Assembly (NCBI GenBank): GCA_964464755.1
Contig: CAYXGZ010000026.1
Coordinates: 1 to 47,593 of the forward strand
DNA: 47,593 bases
Reading direction: 5' to 3'
Source: CAYXGZ01 sp964464755
Lineage (GTDB): Bacteria; Planctomycetota; MHYJ01; JACPRB01
The translations under genes were made by a program, and so were the position numbers. Below, piece by piece: positions 1 to 9,200 of the stretch. The notes under the pieces were generated by a model. It had not been told where the DNA came from and ran no database searches. It saw nothing but the letters and a program-made list of their open reading frames with translations. Every line of letters begins with the position of its first letter. The stretch's first letter is position 1.

Positions 1-558
1 AGAGTGTCAAGGGATTATCCGGCCGCTATCGCCAATGGCGCGGCCAGATGTACAAGATTGGCCTGGCAGAGGGGGAGCGAGCCCCGGGCCAGGGCCGTCC
101 AGCCCGGGATCTACCGGGTGAGGAATTACGTGATCGAGATGGAGCGCGAGGGATCATCATGGGCCGTCTCCTGCACGGGGGGGCAGGGCCCGATCGTCAG
201 GGTGGAAGCCGGTCGCGAAGTCGAGGTGCCGATCCCACCCCATCTGGATCTCCACTTCAGCGTCGATCGGTCGAATTCCGGGTTCCGATTCGAGGTGGTC
301 TTGTCGGGCTACCGGGGGATGCCCGCCTCCCTGCTGGAGATCGGCCGCAAGGAACTGGATCGCCGGCGCCCTGCCGGGTACCAGGTCCTCGATGGAGAAG
401 GAAAGGAACTGGGTCGGGGGAGCCTGCGTTACGGTTGAGGCAGCCGGTGTATCGCTGTCTGGACGACGGCTCCCGGGTCTGTCCCCCGACGCGCGCGTGT
501 CGACATCGACACGGGGCCTTTCGAAGTCCGCGGGGATCGCGACATCGAGCTTCCCTGA
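1..558 (+). CDS. Hypothetical protein, 5'-partial, interrupted by an in-frame UGA
   Basis: The reading frame is open from the window edge (first possible GTG at 4), so the N-terminus is probably missing. It reads to a TGA at 436-438 and, in the same frame, continues with strongly GC3-biased codons to a second stop at 556-558. The extra 39 residues look like real protein (WTTAP, then VDIDTGPFEVRGD near the end). The residues around the UGA read LRYG-UGA-GSRC, so a Cys (UGC/UGU) at this point would be natural. The UGA could be selenocysteine, a nonsense mutation or a sequencing error. A 6-bp hairpin lies directly after it. I do not recognise the family. The first roughly 30 codons show weaker coding character than the rest. 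No function is proposed. Confidence 0.5.
439..459 (+). promoter_or_regulatory. Hairpin directly after the in-frame UGA (weak SECIS candidate)
   Basis: GGCAGC (439-444) can pair with GCTGTC (454-459), including one G-U pair, around a nine-base loop CGGTGTATC whose second base is G. Bacterial SECIS elements need a hairpin downstream of the UGA with a G among the first loop bases. Here, however, only six bases separate the UGA from the loop, much less than usual. Treat it as suggestive only. Confidence 0.2.
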
Positions 559-574
559 GGATACGGTGGGTCCC

Positions 575-827
575 ATGGCTTACAACCCCGCCCTGCCCCC
601 CGAACTGGCCGCCGCCCTGGAACGGGCCCCGCGCGCGCGCGCCGCCTTCGAGAAGTTCCCCCCCCAGCCATCGCCGGGAGTGGGTGGGCTACGTCGCGGA
701 GGCGGGGAATTCCGAGTCGCGCGCGAAGCGGTCTCAGCTCGCGCTTCAACGGCTCGATCATCCCCCGGGCCTCAGCCTCCAATCGCGTGCATCGGCCGGG
801 AGGGCTGGAGGAATCCGGGGGCGTTGA
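575..827 (+). pseudogene. YdeI/OmpD-associated-like short protein, frameshifted in a C8 run
   Basis: From the ATG at 575 the frame gives LPPELAAALERAP-RARAAFEKFPP, the usual start of the short YdeI/OmpD-associated (bacteriocin-protection-type) family. In that family this segment is followed by an SHRREYV..I.EAK....R motif. Here PSHRREWVGYVAEA and SESRAKR appear in another frame, reached by removing one base from the eight-C run at 658-665. The two pieces are therefore halves of one gene broken by a single-base slip, real or a sequencing error. After SRAKR the resemblance to the family fades, and the frame runs to a stop at 825-827, overlapping the 3' end of the convergent moaA by about 55 bases. 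A GGTGGG just upstream may be the ribosome binding site. Confidence 0.5.
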
Positions 828-1782
828 TCCCGTGCCCGGCCTCCTTCTCCCAAGTCGCACGTCGGATCAGGTCCACGATCTCCTCATCCGACGATCCGCC
901 GCGGAGGGGCTTCCGGAGGTCGGTCTCACCGTGAGAAAAAAGGCAAGTGCGCAGCTTCCCTTCCGCGGTGATGCGAATTCGGTCGCAGGCAGAACAGAAC
1001 GGTTCGGTGACGCTGGAGATGATCCCGATATCCCCGATGCCATCCCGAAATCGGAAGATGCGCGCCGGGTCGGTCGGGGCTTGATCCGCGGCCGGGTCCA
1101 ATGGGCCCACCTCGGCGCGGATCCGATCCAGGATCTCCCGGGCCGGGACGACCTGCTCCCGGGACCAAGTCCCCACCCCGCCGAGCGGCATGAACTCGAT
1201 GAACCTCACGCGGAAGGGGCCGCCACGAGCGAGGCGGGCGAAGTCGGCCACCTCGTGGTCGTTCACGCCCCGGAGCACGACGGTATTGATCTTCAGCGGC
1301 GAGAAGCCCAGGCGGTCCGCCTCCCGAATCCCCGCGAGGACCCGGGCCAAGGCGTCCCTTCTTGCCAGGCGGCGGAAGGTCTCCGGACACAAGGTGTCGA
1401 GGCTGACGTTGATCCGCCGCAGGCCGGCCTCCCGGAGGGCCATTCCAATCCGCTCCAGCAGGTAGCCGTTCGTCGTCAGCGAGAGGTCCTCGAGGCCGGG
1501 CAGGGCGGCCAGTTTCCGCACCAGGACCGGCAGGTCCTTGCGCGTCGTCGGCTCACCCCCGGTGAGGCGGAGCTTCGTGATGCCCGCCGAGACCAGAAGC
1601 CGCCCCAGCCGCTCGAGTTCCTCGAAGGTCAGGATCTCGGAGGGGGCGCACCAGTCCGGTTGCTCGGGCATGCAGTAGGTGCACCTGAAATTGCACCGGT
1701 CCGTGACCGAGATCCGGCAATTCCGGATGCGGCGTCCATGGGCATCCCGGAGGACCGGGGTCGGGAGAGTACGGGTGTTCAT
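772..1782 (-). CDS. moaA: GTP 3',8-cyclase MoaA (molybdenum cofactor biosynthesis)
   Basis: This 336-residue radical SAM enzyme catalyses the first step of molybdopterin synthesis, GTP to (8S)-3',8-cyclo-7,8-dihydroguanosine 5'-triphosphate, in the cytoplasm. The N-terminal CX3CX2C cluster motif is at Cys30, Cys34 and Cys37 (DRCNFRCTYC), and the SAM-binding LTGGEP follows. The C-terminal second cluster motif is also present (FCSACDRIR then LRTCLF), and the protein ends in the Gly-Gly pair that MoaA requires. Length matches the family. Its start codon overlaps the stop of the upstream Fe-S protein gene in an ATGA arrangement, so the two are translationally coupled. It fits the neighbouring molybdoenzyme operon at 3.3-10.7 kb and the mod operon at 40.5 kb. 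No other moa, moe or mob gene is in the window. Confidence 0.93.
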   Translation of the reverse strand: MNTRTLPTPVLRDAHGRRIRNCRISVTDRCNFRCTYCMPEQPDWCAPSEILTFEELERLGRLLVSAGITKLRLTGGEPTTRKDLPVLVRKLAALPGLEDLSLTTNGYLLERIGMALREAGLRRINVSLDTLCPETFRRLARRDALARVLAGIREADRLGFSPLKINTVVLRGVNDHEVADFARLARGGPFRVRFIEFMPLGGVGTWSREQVVPAREILDRIRAEVGPLDPAADQAPTDPARIFRFRDGIGDIGIISSVTEPFCSACDRIRITAEGKLRTCLFSHGETDLRKPLRGGSSDEEIVDLIRRATWEKEAGHGINAPGFLQPSRPMHAIGG

Positions 1783-2888
1783 CTGGCGGATTCCGTGGCG
1801 ACCAGGGCGGAGCCCGGGGCCTTGACCTCCCGGCGGCACCTGGGGCAACGCGGGTCCGACTCCGAGTGGTGATTCAAACCGCATTCCGGGCAGGTCCGCC
1901 CCTGGAGAGTGATCAGGAGTTCCGAGGACGAGGCTCCGAGCCCGAGGAAAGTCGAGGCCGGGACCAGGGAGATCGCCCGGGGCAGGCAGGCTTCGGCGCA
2001 GGCTCCGCACTGTACGCAGAGGTCGGGTTCCAGCCGCAGGGACATCGTTCCGTCGGGGAGTTCCGTCCTGAGGAGCGCCTCGGTGGGGCAGACGTGCTCG
2101 CAGACGTTGCAGCCGATGCAGGAGGAATTGATGGAGAGGCGTCCGGTGGTCGGCGTTCCGGGGACCGGGACGGGAATCGTCGGACTGCTCCACGCGCGGA
2201 GGACCCGGAGGAGTCGCGCCCGGCGGTTGACGGTCGGCGCCGTCGGGCCGGCGGGGCGGCGAACCGCCTCGACCAGTTTCCCCAGCCAGCCCCGTCGACC
2301 GGCGCCGGCGGCGGATAGAGGGGGCGTCGGGCTCGTGGGGATGAACCCGAGGTCGGCCTTCCGCCGGCCGAGCGATTCGAGGAGCGCGCGCATGCGGGGC
2401 AGCCACGCGTTCATCATCGCCGAGAACCGATCCCGACGATCGCATCGTCCGCAATCCCCGATGTGTACCCGGACCGCCGAGGCCGCGCCTCGAAGCGGCT
2501 CGAGGACGAGACTCTCGTCGAGGCGGGCGGCGCAGGGAATCCGCAAGGCCCCGGGGACGCCGCCCGGATCCGCCCGATCGCAGGCATAACGGAAATCGGT
2601 CCCCGGGGTCGTGCCCGCCCTGGCCTCGGCCAAGAGCGTCCCGGTACCCGGACCGAGGTCCCAGGCGCCGGTCGGGCAGGCGCCCACGCAAGCTCCACAT
2701 CCGTCGCAACTGGGACCCACGGACCACCCTTTGGAGTCCCGCTTCAGAGCCTTCACCGTACAGACCACCTCGCATTCGTGGCAGGTGGAGCGTGGAAACC
2801 GAATAGGGATGCAGGCACTGCGGCCGGGGAGCTGGAGCGGACCCTTGGTGACGACCTCGCTCGAATCCAAGCCGGGGGAGGACGTCAT
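1779..2888 (-). CDS. Multi-cluster 4Fe-4S ferredoxin-like protein, coupled to moaA
   Basis: About 369 residues, cytoplasmic in appearance. An N-terminal Cys group (STCHECEVVC) is followed by CDGCGACVGACP. A middle part carries CDRAD, IPCAAR and CGRCDRRD. A second ferredoxin pair (CIGCNVCEHVCP and CVQCGACAEACLP) comes next, and a C-terminal zinc-ribbon-like CPECG...CPRCRR ends it. It could thus hold at least three [4Fe-4S] clusters and a zinc. I do not recognise a named family. The position upstream of, and overlapping, moaA suggests electron supply for cofactor synthesis or a role in molybdoenzyme maturation, but this is inference. The start is uncertain: ATG 2888 is chosen because the coding pattern begins there, but an in-frame ATG at 2966 would add 26 residues. 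Neither has a clear Shine-Dalgarno sequence. Confidence 0.75.
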   Translation of the reverse strand: MTSSPGLDSSEVVTKGPLQLPGRSACIPIRFPRSTCHECEVVCTVKALKRDSKGWSVGPSCDGCGACVGACPTGAWDLGPGTGTLLAEARAGTTPGTDFRYACDRADPGGVPGALRIPCAARLDESLVLEPLRGAASAVRVHIGDCGRCDRRDRFSAMMNAWLPRMRALLESLGRRKADLGFIPTSPTPPLSAAGAGRRGWLGKLVEAVRRPAGPTAPTVNRRARLLRVLRAWSSPTIPVPVPGTPTTGRLSINSSCIGCNVCEHVCPTEALLRTELPDGTMSLRLEPDLCVQCGACAEACLPRAISLVPASTFLGLGASSSELLITLQGRTCPECGLNHHSESDPRCPRCRREVKAPGSALVATESAR

Positions 2889-3284
2889 GGGAAGGCTAAA
2901 GCAAATATAGAGCCAAGAAACGGGTCGCGAGGCTCGTTCAATGGACAGCGGATGGATGAGTTCCATTGAGATTTCCCATCAGGAAGCGGGATTTTCCGTT
3001 CCACAGAATGGGGCTTGATTTCAACGGGTCCTGCGGGCGACCCAATGGGTCGCCTGAGTTCCCGCCGGATTAAACCGTGCGTAAATCTCCTCGGTTTTCG
3101 GAAGAGCCGGACGTGGTCAACGGAAGTGAGTGGCAATATCCCTCAGCCGGGTTCCAGGATGGGCAATCCTCGGCAGAGGTCGATCCGGGATCGTCCCCCC
3201 ACGTTCATCACGTCTCGCCGATAGGAATACTGGACCGATTGAGTTCTATATGGGCTGGCCCATGGATTGCTCACCAAGTGGCAA
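2889..3284 (+). promoter_or_regulatory. Divergent intergenic region with an 8-bp inverted repeat at 3036-3054
   Basis: About 400 bases separate the minus-strand Fe-S/moaA pair from the plus-strand operon A. The base composition is less GC-rich than in the genes, and no convincing gene is visible. GGCGACCC (3036-3043) and GGGTCGCC (3047-3054) form a perfect inverted repeat with a three-base AAT centre, which may be an operator or a hairpin. Promoters for both directions must lie here, but I cannot place -10/-35 boxes with confidence. Confidence 0.45.
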
Positions 3285-4724
3285 ATGGTCGGCACTTCGA
3301 AGATCCACCTCCGCGCCTTGCTGGTTGTTGTCTTGGCTGCCCTGGCCGCTCCGGGAACGGCGCTGGCGCAGGAGCCTGCTCCTTCTCCCGATACCCCGAA
3401 CCCCGCGCCCACGATGGCTCCGGTTCCCCGGCTCGGGAGTGGCGGCGCGCTGGGTGACATCCCCATCCACGGAAGTCTTGCGGCGAGATTCCGGACGCGG
3501 TGGAGTTGGGACGAGACGGATAGCGACTTCACGGAGCACTTCTCAGCCAGGATTGGCGATCCGGACCGGCATCCGGTGACGGCCTACCTCTCCCTGCGTT
3601 TCACCGAGGACGTCGATGGTCGGGCGGATGAGGGGAAGCCCTCGGCGTTCTCGGAGATCACCGACACCTACGGCAGCTCGTTCAACCAGCGGGTCTACTC
3701 CTTGTACGCGGACATCCGCCGGCTGGGTCCGGTGGACCTGGTTCGCGCCGGACGCCAGCATCTCCACGAGGTTCCCGCCGCCGTCTACCTTGACGGGGTC
3801 TCGGTCGAGAGCGAGGTGTTCCGGCATCTCCTGGGCCTGCAGGGCGGGGCCTATGGCGGCGTACCCGTGCATCCCTTCGAGTCCTCTCCGTCCGGCGACT
3901 GGGTGGCCGGGGCCTGGGCCAAGGTCAGCCCGTGGAAGGGGGGCACCCTGAGGCTGGATTACCTCAAGGGCGAGGACGAGTACCTCCTGGGAACCTCGAA
4001 GGACGAGCTGGTCTCGTTACAGGCCTGGCAGTCCCTTCCCGCCGGGGTCCGCCTGGGGTACTCGGTCTCGGGGCTGGATCGGGAGCCCCGCCAGCAGAGG
4101 TTCCAAGCGAGCTACTCCTGCACGGAATGGGACCTGCTCCTCCGCCTGAACGCGCTCCAGCAGTTCGAGGAGGAAGCCCAGCTCATCCAGGAACTGGACG
4201 AGTTCTTCGTCGTCGCCCGGGAAGTCCGGCCGTACCGCCAGTACTCGGGCATCCTCTCCAAGGGGATCGGGAAGGGCGGGCTCGTGGTTCTCGAGGCGCA
4301 GCTCCGGCGGATGGAGCATCCGGAGGACGTCGGTCCGTTCAACCGGGAGTTCCTGCGGGTGCGCCTGGCCCCCTCGTGGAGCGACGTGGTCGTGGAGGGT
4401 CTGTCGCTGGGGCTGGTGGGCGAACACTGGCAGGTGGCGGACACGGATGACGGGGACTCCAAGTCGGCCGGATTCGACGTCACCTACGCGGTCGGGAAGC
4501 TCCTGAAGGTCTCCCTGGGCTCCGAGTACTCGAGGTTCACCTACGACTCCTTCACCGGGGACGAGCGGCAGGGGGTCAGGTCCCTCTACCTCCGGGTGAA
4601 CTGGAAGGTCCGCGACGACCTCCGGATCGAGGCATCCTTCGCGACCGAGCACAGCCGGTACGCGGACGACGACGCCCTGGAGGACATCAACACGTTGAAG
4701 GTGGGGACCTCGTGGACGTTCTAA
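3285..4724 (+). CDS. Outer-membrane beta-barrel of a porin-cytochrome conduit (operon A)
   Basis: A 479-residue protein with a Sec signal peptide (MVGTSKIHLRALL..., likely cut after TALA before QEP). After a Pro-rich linker it has many alternating hydrophobic/polar strands with aromatic girdles, and it ends in a terminal Phe (TSWTF), as outer-membrane barrels do. It is clearly homologous to the barrel at 11100-12470: shared segments include VDGR/LDGD, GRQ-LHE/LQD and VPVHPFESSPSGD versus VPVHLYESSPAGD. Each barrel gene is followed directly by a 13-heme cytochrome gene. By analogy with MtrB/MtrA and DmsF/DmsE it should form the sheath through which the cytochrome crosses the outer membrane. 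Sequence similarity to MtrB itself is not obvious. An upstream in-frame TTG at 3267 is possible, but the ATG at 3285 gives the better signal peptide. Confidence 0.8.
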   Translation: MVGTSKIHLRALLVVVLAALAAPGTALAQEPAPSPDTPNPAPTMAPVPRLGSGGALGDIPIHGSLAARFRTRWSWDETDSDFTEHFSARIGDPDRHPVTAYLSLRFTEDVDGRADEGKPSAFSEITDTYGSSFNQRVYSLYADIRRLGPVDLVRAGRQHLHEVPAAVYLDGVSVESEVFRHLLGLQGGAYGGVPVHPFESSPSGDWVAGAWAKVSPWKGGTLRLDYLKGEDEYLLGTSKDELVSLQAWQSLPAGVRLGYSVSGLDREPRQQRFQASYSCTEWDLLLRLNALQQFEEEAQLIQELDEFFVVAREVRPYRQYSGILSKGIGKGGLVVLEAQLRRMEHPEDVGPFNREFLRVRLAPSWSDVVVEGLSLGLVGEHWQVADTDDGDSKSAGFDVTYAVGKLLKVSLGSEYSRFTYDSFTGDERQGVRSLYLRVNWKVRDDLRIEASFATEHSRYADDDALEDINTLKVGTSWTF

Positions 4725-5743
4725 AGCGACTGGCCCGCGGATCCACCCTGGTGCTCTTCGCCGGGCTGTTCGCGGCCACCACCGCGGCCTGTGGCCTGGT
4801 GCGCTGGCTGGGCTTCGAGGAGGGCGCCCGCCGCCCCTTCAGCCACAAGGTCCACGGGAAGGCGCAGGAACTGGAGTGCTCCGCCTGCCACCCGAAGGCG
4901 GAGAAGGAGGCCGGCGCCGGGATGCCGGTCAGCCTCAAGAAGTGCATGCTCTGTCACGAGGAGATGGACGACAAGCATCCCGACCGGAAGCTCGCCACGC
5001 TGGTCGGCGAGAAGCCCGAGTGGTCCCGCGTGACGGACCTTCCCGACGAGGTCATCTTCTCCCACCAGGTCCACCTCGCCAAGTCGGTGAAGTGCGCCGA
5101 GTGCCACGTCGGGATCGAGAACAACGAGAGCGTGGACGCCTCCTTGCGGGTGGACATGGACGCCTGCATCGCCTGCCACGGGTCCAAGGCGACCCGGCCG
5201 GACGACTGCTCCACGTGCCACCGGGAAATCCGTCGGGACGTCCCGCCGGCCACCCATCGGGTCGCCTGGGACCGCCGGCACGGGGACGAGGTCCGGGAGG
5301 GGAAGTCGGATCCGGCGTCCCGTTGCGGGCTGTGCCACCAGGAGGCCCAGTGCTCGAAGTGCCACCAGGACGAGGCGCCCCGCAACCACACCGCCTTCTG
5401 GCGCCTCCAAGGGCACGGGATTTCTGCGGAGACCGACCGGCAGCGTTGCGAGACGTGCCACCGCACCGACTTCTGCGACCGCTGCCACCGCGAGACGGCT
5501 CCGCGGAACCACACGGCGACTTGGGCGGGGACGGCGAACCGGCACTGCCAGTCCTGCCACGTGCCCGCCGCGGGGGACACGAACTGCGCGATGTGCCACC
5601 GGTCCGCCACGCACGACTCGGCGCCCCCGAGGCCGTCGAACGCCCAGCATGCCGGGGCGACGCCCGACCAGTGCCGGACCTGCCACGAGACGATCGGGAT
5701 TCCCCACCCCGACAACGGGGACGGTTGCGCGATTTGCCACTAA
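4712..5743 (+). CDS. 13-heme c-type cytochrome, MtrA/DmsE-like role (operon A)
   Basis: The 343-residue protein contains 13 CXXCH heme-binding motifs, the last one ending the protein (GCAICH). The N-terminus is a signal peptide with a possible but atypical lipobox (TAAC). The first five-heme part, with FSHKVHG, KKCMLCHE, FSHQVH and DCSTCH-REI, resembles class III/c7 cytochromes. The rest has closely spaced hemes with conserved PRNHT and GHG segments. It is colinear with the 13-heme protein at 12473-13498. The GTG start overlaps the barrel stop by 13 bases, so the two are translationally coupled and probably assemble together. Expected role: a heme wire running from periplasm through the barrel. 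Ten hemes is the MtrA norm, so 13 in a similar length is dense. The GTG start is chosen because it places the signal peptide directly. Confidence 0.88.
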   Translation: MDVLKRLARGSTLVLFAGLFAATTAACGLVRWLGFEEGARRPFSHKVHGKAQELECSACHPKAEKEAGAGMPVSLKKCMLCHEEMDDKHPDRKLATLVGEKPEWSRVTDLPDEVIFSHQVHLAKSVKCAECHVGIENNESVDASLRVDMDACIACHGSKATRPDDCSTCHREIRRDVPPATHRVAWDRRHGDEVREGKSDPASRCGLCHQEAQCSKCHQDEAPRNHTAFWRLQGHGISAETDRQRCETCHRTDFCDRCHRETAPRNHTATWAGTANRHCQSCHVPAAGDTNCAMCHRSATHDSAPPRPSNAQHAGATPDQCRTCHETIGIPHPDNGDGCAICH

Positions 5744-5762
5744 GAGGATCTGGAGGACGGAC

Positions 5763-6233
5763 ATGAGGAAGCTGAGTTGCGCAGGCCTGATGGCGGTGGC
5801 GCTCCTCGCCCTGGCGGGGTGCGACAAGGTGGAGGAGAACACCACCATCGTGAACTCCACGACCTCGGCCCCGGTCAACAGCCCGGCCCACAACCAGGGC
5901 CGCAGTTGCACGGACTGCCATGACTGGAACCTGGTCCAGCTGCACGATTCGGCGTCCCCGGACTACAACGGGGACTGCCTGAAGTGCCACGGGGACATGA
6001 CGGACGGGACCACCCTCTCGGAGCTCGTCCAGGCGATCCATCCCCGGATGAATCCCTACGTCTACCAGGCGGCGGGGGAGACGACCGTCACGAACAACGT
6101 GTGCATCCACTGCCACACGTCGGTCGATTTCCTCGAGGGATCGGCGGGCGGCATCCGAAAGCAGGTGGCCCCGCAGAAGTGCGTCACCTGCCACACGGTG
6201 GCGGGCCCGGGCGGGCAACTTTACCAGAACTAG
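5763..6233 (+). CDS. Tetraheme cytochrome c lipoprotein
   Basis: A 156-residue protein with a clear lipoprotein signal (MRKLSCAGLMAVALLALAGC, lipobox LAGC). Four heme motifs follow: CTDCH, CLKCH, CIHCH and CVTCH. Extra His residues (IHPRMN, QLHD) could be distal ligands. It sits 19 bases after the 13-heme gene and 22 before the molybdoenzyme gene, with a GGAGGAC-type ribosome binding site. It has no counterpart in Shewanella dmsEFABGH. The likely role (inference) is a membrane-anchored relay between the heme conduit and the molybdoenzyme, on whichever face of the outer membrane that enzyme sits. I do not recognise a named family. The four hemes in about 135 mature residues are of small tetraheme size but lack c3-type spacing. 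Confidence 0.82.
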   Translation: MRKLSCAGLMAVALLALAGCDKVEENTTIVNSTTSAPVNSPAHNQGRSCTDCHDWNLVQLHDSASPDYNGDCLKCHGDMTDGTTLSELVQAIHPRMNPYVYQAAGETTVTNNVCIHCHTSVDFLEGSAGGIRKQVAPQKCVTCHTVAGPGGQLYQN

Positions 6234-6255
6234 GATCGAGAGAAGGAGAACGAGC

Positions 6256-9200
6256 ATGACTCCCGCGAACATCGCCCCCGCGGTCCAGGACGTCAGCCGT
6301 CGGGGCTTCCTGAAGACCTCCACCGCGGCCGCCGGTACGGCCGCTGCCTTCACGACGTTCTTCCACGTCAAGGACGCCGAGGCCCTGACGACCGGTGAGA
6401 GCGCCCCCGATCCGGCCACCCCGGGCCCGGGCGAGAGCATCGTCTACCGGTTCTCGGTGTGCCAGAACTGCCACTCCCGCTGCGGGCTCATGGGCAAGGT
6501 CGTGGGTCCCGCCGGGTCCACCGATCCTACCGCGGGGGTGCTGGTCAAGCTGGACGGCAATCCCTACCACCCGAACTGTATGGAGGACGACGAGCGTCTT
6601 TCCTTCTCGACGGCCCCCGCCGCGGCGGTCAACACCCCCGGGCGCCTCTGCCCCAAGGGCCAGGCCGGCGTCCAAGTCCTGTACGACCCCTACCGGATCA
6701 AGCACCCGCTCAAGAACGTGGGCGGTCGCGGTTCCGGGCGCTGGCAGGCGATCTCTTGGGCCCAGGCCTTTTCCGAGATCGCGGCACGGATGAACACCCT
6801 CATTCCCACCGGAAGCCGAAGCACGACCCTGATCCATCCGACCTATACCCGCCTGGGTCCGATCGCCAACGGGCTGATGTTCTCGCCCGGTCGCTCCACG
6901 GACGGCGAGATCATCCAGCGCGTCCTCGGTGCGGCGTATGGGACCCAGAACTTCCGGCTGGACCACACGAGCATCTGCGAGGTGTCCCACCACGTCGCCA
7001 ACGAGCTCATGACCTGGAACACGGCGACGAACAGCGCCCGGAAGAACCACTTCAAGCCCGACGTCGCGCAGTCCGACTACATCATCCTGTTCGGGGCGAA
7101 CTACCTCGAGGCGAACTTCCCGATGCTGGCCTTGGCGCGGAAGGTGGCCACCCTCAAGAAGTCGCCGACCAAGAAGCTGGTCGTGGTCGACCCCCGGTTC
7201 TCCAATTCGGCCGCCAAGGCGGACCGTTGGCTCCCGGTCCGACCCGGGACCGACGGGGCGGTCGCCCTAGGCATGATCTGGCAGATCCTCCGCTCCACGG
7301 GCCTCATCAACGCCTCCGGCGTCGCCCAGGCCGCCGTCGGCTCGGCGGATTCCAGCCCGACCGCCACGTTCCTCCGCAATGCGAACTCCGCGGCCGCGAC
7401 CGCGGACCTCGAGACCACGTGGACCGACGCGACCCGCCTGGTGATCCTGGCGACCGCGGGGGCGGTCCCCGCGGGGGCCCAGGTCGGCGAGTACCTGGCC
7501 CAGGCCGACTGGTCGGCGGCTGGCACCGGGACCAACAACGTGGCCTGGGCCGGCGGCGTGCCGGTCGAGATCGGCGCGGGCGCGGTCAACGGGGACCTGT
7601 TCCCGGGATCGCAGACCATCACCAGCGCCACCCCGGGGTCCAATCTCGCCGCGGGCGCTTCGATCACCGTCAAGACGGTGTTCCAGCACTTCGTGGACAA
7701 CGTGATCACGCCCTACTCGGTCCAGTACTACGCGGACATCGCGGGCGTGGACGCCGGCACCCTCCAGGTGATCGCCGGCGAGTTCCTGGCGGCCGGGAAG
7801 AAGGCCGTCGCCAACGACTACCGGGGCACGGTCCAGCACACGAACGGCCTCTGGTCCCACAAGGCCGTGATGATGCTGAACATGCTCGTCGGGAACTTCG
7901 ATTGGCAGGGCGGCAACCACTCCGGGGCCGGAACTTGGTCGCAGTCCTACGCGGGCATGTCGGGCAATAGCTGGACCAGCACGAACGGCACCCTGGCGGC
8001 GTTCGGGACCGGACCCTACGGCCCCAGCGTGGACCGGGCGAAGGCCCAGGCGGCCTACACGTTCGAGCTGATCTCGGCCCAGGGCTTCGACTCCTATCCC
8101 GCCAAGCGCGCCTGGTTCCCCTGGGGGACCCACGGGAACTACCAGGAGGTCATCCCGAGCATCAACCAGCAGTACCCGTATGCCTGCAAGGTCCTGATCA
8201 CCTACTGGAACGCCTGGCCCTACTCGACCCCGGCCCTCAAGGACGTGTTCCTGTCCACCATCACCGACACCTCCAAGGTCCCGCTCTTCGTGGCCATCGA
8301 CAACCAGATGGGCGAGACCTCCGCCTACGCGGACTACATCCTGCCGGACACGACCTACCTCGAGAAGTGGTCCTTCCCCGGCAACGTGATGCAGACGATC
8401 AAGCACACCTCGTTCCGCCAGCCCTTGGTCGGCACCTTCGACGGCCGCGCGTGGGACGCCTCCTTCGTCGTCGCCGGGACGAACAACTACTCCCCGATCT
8501 ACCCGGATACGAAGCTCTTCGAGGACATCCTGCTGGGCCTCATGTCCGCCCTCGGCATCACGACCGAGCTCAACGGGACGACGGCGCTCCCGGCCAACGC
8601 CTGGGCCCATGTCCGTCCCGCCGTCACCGCCCTGGCCGCCGCGGTCAACGGCGCCAGCGACCCCGGCCGCCCGGGGGGCGGGGCCCTGACCACGGACGAC
8701 ATCGTGGCCCGCGGCGGCGCCTTCCAGGATCCCAACAAGTTCAACTACGGGACCGAGACGGGCGAGTCGACGGCCAACCTCGTGGGAAAGCTCCGCTACC
8801 GCTACGGGAACGAGTTGAAGATGTACTTCGAGCAGATCGCCCAGCAGATCGACTCCATGGGCAACGGGACGACCCGGCTGGCCCCGGCGGTCGCCGGGGG
8901 CGGGTACCTGTCGGTGGCGCATTACGAGCCGATCAAGGACCTCAAGGACAATCCCGTCACCGATCCGGCCTACCCGTTCCAGCTGATCACCTACAAGCTC
9001 GTCCAGCACGCCCAGGCCCGGACCCAGAACCTCCCCTGGCTCACCTGTTGGATGCCCGAGAACTTCATCGACATGAACACGTCGGACGCGGCCGCCCTGG
9101 GGCTGCGGGACTACGACAAGGCCCGCATCTCGTCCGCCAGCGCGCCCAACGGGGTCGTCGCCCGCGTGAGGGTGACCGAGGGGATCCGGCCCGGCGTCGT

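Noticed and set aside
3267..3284. TTG start for the operon A barrel
   Set aside because: The ATG at 3285 gives a standard Sec signal peptide; the six extra residues add nothing recognisable.
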